Origin: Fagopyrum homotropicum
Lineage: Eukaryota; Streptophyta; Magnoliopsida; Caryophyllales; Polygonaceae
Direction of reading: 5' to 3'
Assembly: GCA_033239125.1 (NCBI GenBank)
Contig: BSWB01000007.1
Coordinates: 104,955,582 to 105,019,581, forward strand
DNA length: 64,000 nucleotides
This document shows, piece by piece, positions 44,407-53,667 of this stretch. The translations under genes and the position numbers were made by a program. The notes under the pieces were generated by a model. That model made no database searches. It was not told the origin of the DNA and saw nothing but the letters and a program-made list of their open reading frames with translations. Position 1 is the stretch's first letter, and every line of letters starts with the position of its first letter.

Positions 44407-45850
44407 ATATACCCCATACTTGTCCCTTGCTTGTCCCCAAGCAAGATTCAAATCTTAGATACAAGATAGAATGGACTATAAGTCATCAAGAAGATCAATG
44501 AAAAACATTTCAAAACCTTTTGGTGGTGCGCTCCATTCATAGATCACCCTAAGAGAATGCTTCATGACAAATAAAATCAAAACATGATCAACATATTTTA
44601 TAAATATAAGAAAGTTGTTCATCTTTGCATAAAATCATAGAATGCATAATAAATCATATTTATCGAAATCAATAATGTATAATCCAATTTAAACCACCAA
44701 GTCAATCATCATACTCGAGGTCTCAAGGGCTTCCAAAAGAGATCAAGAAACGTGTCAGGGTGGGATGTATATAGGGTAATGTGGTGCTAGAATCCGGGAA
44801 TAGGATCTTACTTCACTTTCTTTAAATCACAACATCTTCCACCAATAAGCTTCAATTATTTTCACTTTACTTTACTTTTTGGGAACATGGACAGAGGTGC
44901 ACAACAACCGAAGCATAGGAGATCAACAATCATCAATTTCTCGAGATGCCTCAAACCCTTGATGCACATACCATGACCCGTTAGGACTATCCATCAATCC
45001 GACTTTGGCAAGACACAAACACCCGACTATGTGAATGGTGTCAAGTTACTCATCATCAAGATCAACGTCCCCAAACCTAATTTGTTTCTTTCTACACTTC
45101 CAGCCAAGATCTCAACTTCACTTCACACGCTTTTCGTCAATTGTGTCCAAATTCCCGAATAGGTAAAGGGAGGAAAATATGCATATGAGGGGCTAAAGCA
45201 TGATCAAGAAGAAGTAGAATAAGAGAATGAATTGACTTAGTCATCCCAAGAAGAATGTGAGAGAACTCATAATGTGGTGTCAACCTTCAAATCCAACATA
45301 ATTTTGATAAAAACAAAGTATTAAACATGCTAGAATTTCAAACAAAGCATTTAGAAACTTAAACATATCATAAAACCTTTCGAGCATATAAACAATTCAA
45401 AATCAATCTGCAAACAAATATCTTCATCGAGGTCATATCCAAAAAAGAAGAACAAAACGTTTCGAATATCTTTCAGTTAAAAACCCATCTCGGTCGAGGT
45501 GTTCTGACGTTATCCGAGGTGTTCAACCAAGATGTGCCTCGTTTTTCACGACCTCGTTTGGTCAAGAACGTCTCGGTCGAGCTAAAAAAATTTTCAAACT
45601 GGTTTTTTCTCAAACAGAAACCTGTATGTATGCATGTGATGATGGATAAGCACATAGACCAAAATAAAAGATAATATACAGCAGGAGTCATAAAAGCATA
45701 GTCAAGTAGCTCAAATAATACACCAAATACCCCATACTTGGGACACATTGTCCCAATGGGTCAAATATAAGTCTGAAGGAACAAAGTACTCACCGGACCT
45801 AGCCGAACTACATAATAAAGATAGAAAATAAATCTATGAAGCTCTCAGTC
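44407..45850 (-). other. 3' untranslated region of Athila D
   Basis: Contains PPT-like motifs AAGTATGGGGT at 45729-45739 (beside a TGGGACA / TGTCCCA hairpin) and 44410-44421, the conserved block (about 44885-45075), and family palindromes (45480-45590). No gene. Confidence 0.72.
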
Positions 45851-47017
45851 CTAGTCTGCTGGCGGTGGTGGTGGTGGAATGTGAGGATGCTGGGAAGGAT
45901 TGAATGGATAGCCCATCGTGTGCTGATACTGCAGCTCCATCATCCGACGCTGGTAACGCTAGCTCTTCTCCATACGATGCGTCCATCCCTCAATGTATAT
46001 GTGCGAACATCGAAGCGCTGGGTGATGTCAACTGTCAGGGCGGCGTAAGAGTCTATAATCTGCTAAGTAAGATCATCGATCCGCTGATGTGCCTTGGGAT
46101 CTCTACGGAGGCGGGCTTGTCGCTGTTGAGGTGGCGGTGGTGCAGGTGCATCTCTCTCGTCCTCCGTGGCCTCGTCGTCAATGTCAACGGTGGGAATATT
46201 GGTCCCGCTGGTATCAGTACCGGTGTCCATAACACCTCCATACCCAACATCATCATCCTCCTCCTCCTTAGCTACCCCTCTAGCTGCAACATCCTACATG
46301 TAAGGAAACCATTCAACCGACTAGAATTTGCGATCATAGACAGAGAACTGGGAAGACCAAAGAATGCCCTGAGGAGACTTCGTTTCCCATGGCATGGCAA
46401 CATAAAGTGTGTCAAGGCCACGGGGAACGAGAATGCGCCGTGTGATCATCTTCTGCAACCCCAGCGGCTTCGGAGCCGCAATTAACGTACAACCAGATAA
46501 GTGAAGTCCCATGGAAGTGGCGATGTGGGTCACCAGCCCACCACAATAGATATCGCCCTTCGACTTTCCCTTGATCTTGTGAAGGTCATTTGCCAACATG
46601 GTAGCAAAATCTGGAATTCCTCCGGTGACCATACAGAAGATCCAAAGGAATTGCATAGTTCCTATTCAACAACCTATACTTGATCTCTCGATGCTCCGGC
46701 ACATAGGTAACTGATCTAAGGAACTCCAAGGTCGGCTCCAAATAAGCCGGCACTCTAATGGCCAAGAAATCCTCCAGACCAACCATAGAAATCATCTTTT
46801 TCAAGTCCTCCACCACGTGGAGGCACTTGAAGGCATCAACTTCCAGGAATCGTGGGGCAATGATGGGGCGCCCACAAATCCGATCGTAATCCCGCTGATA
46901 TCTCTCATGAATCACCGGGATGGTGAGCTGTACTGTAAAAGAAGGGGAGGAGTGGTGTGAACTGGTGAGCCTATCTCTCAAGGCCAACTGACGATCAGAT
47001 CTGCGTGAACTGCTCAT
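45851..47017 (-). pseudogene. Athila ORF-1-type gene (PF03078-like), broken, element D
   Basis: Start ATG at 47015-47017 (MSSSRRSDRQLALRDRL). Conserved blocks: HERYQRDYDRICGRPIIAPR, FLEVDAFKCLHV, EPTLEFLRSVTYVPE, IKYRLLNRNY. About 100 codons are then deleted with a frameshift near 46640-46660, and it resumes FCMVTGGIPDFATMLANDLH, GDIYCGGLVTHIATSMGLHL, ITRRILVPRGLDTLYVAMPW, VYDRKF-stop (46321). The rest lies in shifted frames down to the tail MGYPFNPSQHPHIPPPPPPAD with TAG at 45851-45853. Confidence 0.85.
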
Positions 47018-47816
47018 GACTGGAAGAACACCTCGGTCGGCCAAAAACACCTCGGCCAAGACACAGTTGAGTCGACCGAGGCGAAGTGCTGTACGAAGCG
47101 AACTCTGAAATCTGCAAGATTTTTCCCCCAAAATCACTACCAAAAGCCTCCTGTGGGGTACTTATATCTTTTTCAGCAGCAAACTATGGCAACCAAGGCA
47201 AGATCTATGCAGAATCGAGAAAAATAGAAGGAGTTAGGGGTTATGTCAAAATACCCCTAAATCTGCAGATTCAAAGCGTTTTCTGTGTTGTTTGTTGCTC
47301 GGAAATTGAATCTCTTGCTTCCTCTCGTGATTTGGAGTCAAGAATCGTGGAAAACGATCGAGAATGGAGAATTTGAGTGTAGAGGGAGCTACGGTCGAGG
47401 TGAGTGAAGAGAGGGAAAAGTGAGAGGAGAGAGAAACCGTCGCAGCTTTTTATACCCCTCGCTGAATTTGATTACACCTCGTTCGAGATGTTCTTGAGCG
47501 GACCGAGGTGTCAGAGTAGATGTCAGACCTAAGCATCTCGGTTGACGGAGAACATCTCGGTCGAGGTGCTGTGACAGCAACCGAGATGTGTCTCAGTCAA
47601 ACTTCGTCTTCTCAATTTCTCAAACTTTTGTCCTTCCATGTAGCTCTTGAGTTGTAATTTCTTCTTATAGAATACCTGATTCTTGTCTAGGAGGACACAA
47701 AAATCACGAAGCAAACTATATAAACTAAACTAGAAAAGGGAAAAAGAAAGCAATACCTTGGGTTGCCTCCCAAGAAGCGCTTGGTTTAAGGTCGCTAGTT
47801 GGACTGTACGTCATCC
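47018..47816 (-). other. Athila D spacer: hairpin, palindromes, TATA box
   Basis: Post-pol hairpin CTTGGGAGGCAACCCAAG (within 47752-47785, minus), CTCGACCGAG-type palindromes (47025-47085 and 47463-47590), TATA-like box at 47447-47454. Short frames are not supported. Confidence 0.72.
47447..47454 (-). promoter_or_regulatory. TATA-like box, putative internal promoter (Athila D)
   Basis: Minus-strand TATAAAAA, 437 bp upstream of the PF03078-like start at 47017. Confidence 0.5.
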
Positions 47817-48145
47817 TCAAACAAGGTATAATGGCGCAATCTTTTCAGCCGAGACTTCCGGTCGATACTTCTTCAGCCTATGACCATTGACTTTAAAGAT
47901 TCCGCTAGCTTCGCCCCATATTTCAACTACACCGTGGGGAAAAACATTTTTCATAATGTAAGATCCTATCCATTGAGATTTTAACTTACCTGGAAAGAGG
48001 CGGAGGCGGGAGTTGAAGAGTCAAACAAGATCTCCTTCTTTGAGCTCCTTAGGGACAATATGCTTGTCATGCCATCTCTTTGTTCTTTCTTTGTAGATTT
48101 TGGCGTTCTCATAGGTGTTTAAACACAACTCCTCCAGCTCATTAA
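47817..48145 (-). pseudogene. Athila D integrase C-terminal end
   Basis: Reads NELEELCLNTYENAKIYKER, TKRWHDKHIVPKELKEGD, then TGA (48021-48023) where Leu is expected, LFNSRLRLFPG, HGVVEIWGE, NGHRLKKYRPE, APLYLV-stop (47817-47819). The copia TSD ATTAA is 48141-48145. Confidence 0.85.
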
Positions 48146-48788
48146 TGTTGGAGATTTGGGTTAAGTCTTCATTGTAACCGTTGAGCTTGTCTTGAGACAA
48201 GGTGCAATGAGTTGTTCACATGTGTGTCACTATGGTCCGGGTTGCGGGAGGCAAGCCAAGTGACCGGCACTAAGAACAACTAGTATTATAAGGGGAGTCG
48301 AATCAAAGCAAGGTGATTCACGACAAGGTCAACTTGTGCTAGCTTTTAGAAGGCCGACGTTTGGGGCTTTTAGCCACATTTTATCGGCACACCTTTGGTT
48401 CTTAGGCCTTATATTGGCTAAAGAATATGTGGTTAAAAACTGGGAGCAATCCAAGCTCAAATGCTTAGTGAATGTCAATGAAGCAGCTAGTGAGCTTCTT
48501 AAGGAGCTACACTAGCTTGAGCTAAGATATTGAGTATTTGAGTATCTTGGAGCTTACCCTAGCTATATTAAAGTGAATGAAGCTCATTGGAAGTGTTTGG
48601 ACCAAGAAAAATAAGCTAGCTCTAAGCTAGCTCCGGGGAGCGGTTTTGGGCTCCCTATGTGGGCCTCGGGCCTCGGGCTTTCTAGGGCTTCAAGGCCCAT
48701 CTTCCAAGTAACTTCCAAGTAACTTCCATAACCGTTTTTAACCGCTTTTAACCGCTTTTAACTTCCCAAAACCGTGGCCCCCTATGCC

Positions 48789-48796
48789 TATAAAAG
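48789..48796 (+). promoter_or_regulatory. TATA box of the copia 5' LTR
   Basis: TATAAAAG in a GC-rich context (CCCCCTATGCC upstream, GGAGAG downstream); a matching box is at 54839-54846 in the 3' LTR. Predicts transcript start near 48820. Confidence 0.65.
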
Positions 48797-49201
48797 GGAG
48801 AGCCATTTGCACTTGTTTCTACATTCGTTTTTGCAACAATAAAGCTTCTAGTTCCATTGTATTGACATTGGATAGGCCTTCTTATAAGCTTGTTTGCAAA
48901 ACTCGAAAGACCAGTATAGTTCCTTTGTATTTACAAAGGATAGGCATCCATCTTAGTTTGGTTTTGTATTGACAAAACCTAGGAATACCCTTTCTACAAA
49001 GTAAGACAAGTAAGTCTCTTACTTAGTCTTTGTAACGTGTAACGTTTTATCCCACTAAGGTATTTGGATATTCCCGGTGTAGGGGAGAATACACTTAGAA
49101 GGAAAATTCATTTATGAATAACTCATTACATTATCCAAGTCAATGGTTTTAACATATAACAACCGGTTTATAAGACGTGTAATTGAACTTAACTTCTATT
49201 A

Positions 49202-49443
49202 GAGTTTTGTCAACTCCTTTTTGGAGATTACAAACTCTTGCTTGAGTTTTGTCTACTCCTTTGGAGACTACAAACTCTTGATTGAGTTTTGTCTACTCCT
49301 TTGTGGAGATTACAAACTCTTAGTTGAGTTTTGTCTACTCCTTTGGAGACTACAAACTCTTGATTGGGTTTTGTCTACTCCTTTACGGAGATTACAAACT
49401 CTTGGTTGGGTTTTGTCTACTCCTTTGTGGAGATTACAAACCC
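49202..49443 (+). repeat. Six tandem hairpin units of about 40 bp in the copia LTR
   Basis: Each unit reads GAGTTTTGTCTACTCC...GGAGA(T/C)TACAAACTC: the outer arms GAGTTTTGT / ACAAACTC and inner CTCC / GGAG both pair. Repeated at 55252-55493 in the 3' LTR. The 76-aa frame across it is a repeat artefact. Confidence 0.85.
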
Positions 49444-49569
49444 TTGGTTAATAACTAGTTTTAGTTCAAGATAATTATATAATTTGTTTGGCAATTGGGA
49501 GAACCGTCTACTCACATAAGTGAGACTACGGCCCTTTGGTCTAAAACCGGACACCGAAATTCCAACAAT

Positions 49570-49583
49570 CTTCTAAGTGTATT
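49570..49583 (+). other. Putative self-complementary primer binding site of the copia element
   Basis: CTTCTAAGTGTATT begins 3 nt after the 5' LTR, where a PBS belongs. It is not complementary to tRNA-iMet but is a perfect 14-nt complement of LTR bases 49088-49101. The whole leader is only 53 nt. Confidence 0.55.
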
Positions 49584-49620
49584 TATTGTTAATTGTTTTG
49601 TAGGATTGGATTGATCAATA

Positions 49621-50613
49621 ATGAGTAAGACGTTAATGACAGAAATGACTTCTCGTTTTGGGAAGTTGGATAAGTTTGAGGGTGTAGACTTTAGGAGGTG
49701 GCAAAAGAAAATGCACTTCCTCTTGACTACACTAAAAGTCGCTTATGTACTCACTACACCTAGACCGGCCGAGCCGGTTGATGATACGGTGGAGGAGATA
49801 GAGGCTGTCCGACGAAGGAGCAAATGGGATAATGATGACTATATATGTCGTGGTCATATTCTCAATGGTATGAGTGATGCATTGTTTGATGTCTACCAAA
49901 GTGTAGAGTCATCAACATCAATGTGGGATCAACTGGAGTCTAAGTACATGGCGGAGGATGCTTCATCTCGCAAATTCTTAGTCTCGGATTTTAACTCATA
50001 TAAAATGGTGGACTCAAGGCCGGTAATGGAACAATACAATGAATTGCTCCGGATTCTTGGGAGGTTCACTCAACATGCCATGCATATGGATGAGGCCATT
50101 GCGGTTTCGTCTATAATGGATAAGCTCCCCTCTTCGTGGAAGGACTTCCGCCATGTGCTAAAGCACAAGAAGGAAGAACTCACGTTGGTGGAACTTAGCT
50201 CTCACCTTCAAATTGAACAAGGCCTTAGGGCACAAGAAGGGGGACTCAAGAAGGAAGATAAAACTTCTACTTCCCACGAGGCCAACATGATGGATGGCAA
50301 GGGCAAAAGGAAGAGGTTCAAAGGAAAGGACAAAGGCAAGGACAAGGGAAATAAGTCCAAGAAGTCCAAAAAGGATAATGTTGACGAGAAACCAAAAGGT
50401 TCTTGTTGGAAGTGTGGCAAGACTGGCCACTTCAAGCGGGATTGCAAGGTTAAGGACGATGGATCCAAGGGTGGAGGCCAAAGTGGCCAAAACCTATTAA
50501 ACCAAGGTGACTCACTTATGAGTCTTGATTCTAACTTTGATATAAATTCTGATTTGAATTATGTGTCATTGACTTTTGAATGTTTGTCCATGCAGGATGA
50601 TGACCTTGGATGA
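49621..50613 (+). CDS. gag: Copia gag polyprotein part
   Basis: ATG at 49621, 330 aa. Copia gag (UBN2-like) pattern: KFEGVDFRRWQKKMHFLLTT, the central YICRGHILNGMSDALFDVYQ and WDQLESKYMAEDASSRKFLV blocks, YNELLRILGRF, LPSSWKDFRHVLKHKKEELT. Lys-rich hinge (about residues 221-257), then a CCHC zinc knuckle CWKCGKTGHFKRDC. It ends DDDLG at TGA 50611-50613; the following codons continue the frame as W-V-D-S-G, the protease active site. The TGA most likely replaces the first Trp of a WWxDSG motif common in copia proteases. Confidence 0.93.
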   Translation: MSKTLMTEMTSRFGKLDKFEGVDFRRWQKKMHFLLTTLKVAYVLTTPRPAEPVDDTVEEIEAVRRRSKWDNDDYICRGHILNGMSDALFDVYQSVESSTSMWDQLESKYMAEDASSRKFLVSDFNSYKMVDSRPVMEQYNELLRILGRFTQHAMHMDEAIAVSSIMDKLPSSWKDFRHVLKHKKEELTLVELSSHLQIEQGLRAQEGGLKKEDKTSTSHEANMMDGKGKRKRFKGKDKGKDKGNKSKKSKKDNVDEKPKGSCWKCGKTGHFKRDCKVKDDGSKGGGQSGQNLLNQGDSLMSLDSNFDINSDLNYVSLTFECLSMQDDDLG

Positions 50614-53600
50614 TGGGTGGACTCGGGTACAACAACTCATGTTTGCAAAGATCGGCGTTGGTTCAAGACATACGCTGTTGCAAACGATGGAGAACTCATA
50701 CATATGGGAAATGAGTCTACCACCCCCATTCTAGGAAGAGGACGGGTTGATCTGTATTTCACAAGTGGCAAGACTCTAGTCTTGTCAAATGTACTACATG
50801 CACCGGCCATTAGAAAGAATGTGGTTTCTGGTGGTGTACTCAATAGGCTTGGCTTCAAACAAGTCATAGAAGCCGACCGCTATGTATTATCTAGGAGAGG
50901 AACATTTGTAGGCTTTGGCCATTGGAACAATAATATGTTTCTTCTCTCTTTATGTAATAAACTTTCTAATAGTAATATAAACAAGAACAATTTGTTTACA
51001 TTGTCTTCTTCTTCTTCTTCTTCCAATTGTGATTTTGTTAAATGGCATGCACGACTTGGACATGTTCATTTTAAGCGTATGAATGACATGACTAAGGATG
51101 GTAGTTTACCTAAACTTGACTTGCCAAAAGACAAGTGTAAAACGTGCATGTTGACCAAGATAACAAGACTTCCATTTCCTAGAGTTGAAAGAGAACAATC
51201 AATGCTCGGCTTAGTCCACTCGGATCTAGGCGACTTGCACTCTACTCCTTCATTAGGAAAGAAGAAGTATTACGTAACATTCATAGATGATTACTCTAGG
51301 TATTGTTACGTATATCTACTTTTTGCAAAGAGTGATGCCTTAGACAAATTCTATGTATTCAAGAATGAATCTGAGTTACAACAAGGTACCTTAATAAAAA
51401 GACTACGCACGGATCGTGGTGGTGAATTTATGGATAAGGAATATTTTGAGAGTGTCGGGATCATACATGAGACCACGGCACCTTACACACCACAATCAAA
51501 TGGTATGGCCGAACGAAAGAACCGAGTGCTTAAAGAGATGGTCAATGCCATGTTATCTTACTCGGGTCTTAAGCATTCGTTTTGGGGTGAAGCTATGCTC
51601 ACGGCAAACTACTTGCTTAATCGTGTTCCAAACAAAAGAAGCAAGAAGACTCCTTATGAACTATGGTTCAAAAGGAAGCCAAACCTACATTACTTACGAG
51701 TTTGGGGATGTCGAGCCATAGTAAGGCTCAATGACAACAAACGTAAAACTTTAGGTGAAAAAGGTGTTGAGTGTGTGTTCATTGGCTATGCAGAACACTC
51801 CAAAGCTTATAGGTTCTATGTGATAGAACCAAATGACTTCATCTCGGTTAATACCGTAATAGAGTCTAGGGATGCCATCTTTGATGAAGATCGCTTCACC
51901 TCGGCTCCTAGGCCTAGGGAAGTGATCAACATGACTTTAGATGAGGAACACCCAAACAAGCATCGTAGGATTCAAGATGAATCCTGGGAAGCGTCTCACG
52001 GGCTTGACTTGCCAGAGATTGCTCCTATGAGCAATAATTTGTCCCAAAAATCAATTTTCCAAGTGTTCTTGGTTGAAGGGTCAAGGGATAATGAAATGGA
52101 TCGTCACTCTTACTTTCATATGGATGAGGATCCAAAGACATTTGATGAGGCCATGAAGTCTCAAGATGTTGCCTTTTGGAAGGAAGCAATCCAAGAGGAG
52201 ATGGACTCCATTATGGGCAATCATACATGGGAGTTAGCCAACCTTCCTTCCGGTTGCAAACCTTTGGGATGCAAATGGATCTTCAAGAGGAAGATGAAAG
52301 TTGACGGTTCCATTGACAAGTTTAAAGCACGCTTGGTCATCCAAGGCTTTAGACAAAGGGAAGGTGTCGATTACTTTGACACATATGCTCCGGTGGCTAG
52401 GATTACAACCATTAGGTTATTAATAGCTATGACGGCTATACATAATCTAGTGATTCATCAAATGGATGTCAAGACAGCATTCCTTAATGGTGATCTAGAT
52501 GAGGAAGTGTATATGAGACAACCTGAAGGGTTTGTTTTAAAAGGACAAGAGCACAATGTATGTCGCTTGGTCAAATCCTTGTATGGACTAAAGCAAGCTC
52601 CAAAACAATGGCATCAAAAGTTTGATGATGTTGTATTGTCAAATGGATTTAAGATAAATCAAGCTAACAAGTGTGTCTATAGTAAGTTTGATCATACCGG
52701 TCAAGGTGTGATCATATGCTTATATGTTGATGACATGTTGATCTTTGGAACAAACCAAAGACAAGTAGATCTTACTAAGGATTTCTTGTCCACTAAGTTT
52801 TCTATGAAAGACTTAGGTGAGGCGGATGTGATTCTAGGCATAAGAATCAAACGTGATGCTAAAGGCTTAAGCCTCACGCAATCACACTACATTGAGAAGA
52901 TTGTCAAACGCTTCCAATGTGATAAAAGTACAATTGTTAGTACTCCTATGGACTCAAGTGAGAAGTTGATGCCCAACCAAGGATCAGCTGTCTCTCAACT
53001 TGAGTATGCACAAGTAATAGGATGTTGCATGTATGCAATGACAAGCACTAGGCCAGATATTGCTTTTGCTATTGGTAAATTGAGTAGGTACACAAGTTGT
53101 CCTAGCTCACAACATTGGAAGGCACTAAGGCGTGTGCTTAGGTACCTCAAGGGGACCATGGGTTTTGGCATCTTGTACAGTAAGTATCCTTCAGTGATAG
53201 AAGGCTACTCGGATGCGTCATGGATCACTAATCTAGATGATCACTCATCCACCACAGGATGGGTTTTCTTGTTAGGTGGTGGTGCCATTTCGTGGGCTTC
53301 AAAGAAGCAAACATGCATCACAACCTCGACCATGGAGTCCGAGTTTGTGGCACTTGCCGCTGCCGGCAAGGAAGCTGAATGGCTAAGAAATTTGGTTCTA
53401 GAAATTCCTCTATGGCCAAAACCGGTTTCTCCTATCTCGATTCATTGTGATAGTGCAGCTACGTTGGCTAAAGCTTATAGTCAAACGTACAATGGGAAAT
53501 CAAGACATCTTGGTGTGAGACATAGCTCGGTTAGAGAGCTCATAACTCACGGTATAATATCGGTCGATTTTGTGAGAACCCACAATAATCTAGCCGATCA

Positions 53601-53667
53601 CTTAACCAAGAGCTTGGCTAGGGACTTAGTTCAAAAGTCAGCCAAGGGGATGGGGTTAACGACCTAA
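50614..53667 (+). CDS. pol: Copia pol: protease-integrase-RT-RNase H
   Basis: Open from the codon after the gag TGA to TAA 53665-53667 (about 1017 codons); there is no ATG at its start, so it needs readthrough or is silenced by that stop. Order: protease VDSGTTTHVC; integrase zinc motif WHARLGHVHFKRM...CKTCMLTK; core VHSDLGDL, RTDRGGEF, TPQSNGMAERKNR (D, D, E); GKR-like region; RT WKEAIQEEMDSI, KARLVIQGF, MDVKTAFLNGDLDEEVYMRQ, YGLKQAPKQWHQKFD, LYVDDMLIFG; RNase H GYSDASW, ESEFVALAAAGKE, HCDSAATLAKA, NLADHLTKSLAR. All catalytic residues I know for the family are present. Confidence 0.94.
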   Translation, partial: WVDSGTTTHVCKDRRWFKTYAVANDGELIHMGNESTTPILGRGRVDLYFTSGKTLVLSNVLHAPAIRKNVVSGGVLNRLGFKQVIEADRYVLSRRGTFVGFGHWNNNMFLLSLCNKLSNSNINKNNLFTLSSSSSSSNCDFVKWHARLGHVHFKRMNDMTKDGSLPKLDLPKDKCKTCMLTKITRLPFPRVEREQSMLGLVHSDLGDLHSTPSLGKKKYYVTFIDDYSRYCYVYLLFAKSDALDKFYVFKNESELQQGTLIKRLRTDRGGEFMDKEYFESVGIIHETTAPYTPQSNGMAERKNRVLKEMVNAMLSYSGLKHSFWGEAMLTANYLLNRVPNKRSKKTPYELWFKRKPNLHYLRVWGCRAIVRLNDNKRKTLGEKGVECVFIGYAEHSKAYRFYVIEPNDFISVNTVIESRDAIFDEDRFTSAPRPREVINMTLDEEHPNKHRRIQDESWEASHGLDLPEIAPMSNNLSQKSIFQVFLVEGSRDNEMDRHSYFHMDEDPKTFDEAMKSQDVAFWKEAIQEEMDSIMGNHTWELANLPSGCKPLGCKWIFKRKMKVDGSIDKFKARLVIQGFRQREGVDYFDTYAPVARITTIRLLIAMTAIHNLVIHQMDVKTAFLNGDLDEEVYMRQPEGFVLKGQEHNVCRLVKSLYGLKQAPKQWHQKFDDVVLSNGFKINQANKCVYSKFDHTGQGVIICLYVDDMLIFGTNQRQVDLTKDFLSTKFSMKDLGEADVILGIRIKRDAKGLSLTQSHYIEKIVKRFQCDKSTIVSTPMDSSEKLMPNQGSAVSQLEYAQVIGCCMYAMTSTRPDIAFAIGKLSRYTSCPSSQHWKALRRVLRYLKGTMGFGILYSKYPSVIEGYSDASWITNLDDHSSTTGWVFLLGGGAISWASKKQTCITTSTMESEFVALAAAGKEAEWLRNLVLEIPLWPKPVSPISIHCDSAATLAKAYSQTYNGKSRHLGVRHSSVRELITHGIISVDFVRTHNNLADHLTKSLARDLVQKSAKGMGLTT

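Larger units (their letters stand above)
48146..49567 (+). repeat. 5' LTR of the copia element
   Basis: TATA box TATAAAAG at 48789-48796, after tandem ACCGCTTTTA units (about 48730-48765). Contains AATACACTTAGAAG (49088-49101), complementary to the PBS-position sequence, and an array of six hairpin units (49202-49443). Confidence 0.95.

Noticed and set aside
44391..44421. Full 3' LTR for Athila D on the left side
   Set aside because: Similarity to the B LTR ends after about 95 bp; the rest is unrelated hairpin-unit sequence.
49202..49443. CRISPR-like array
   Set aside because: Units are contiguous imperfect tandem hairpins without unique spacers, inside a plant LTR and copied in both LTRs.
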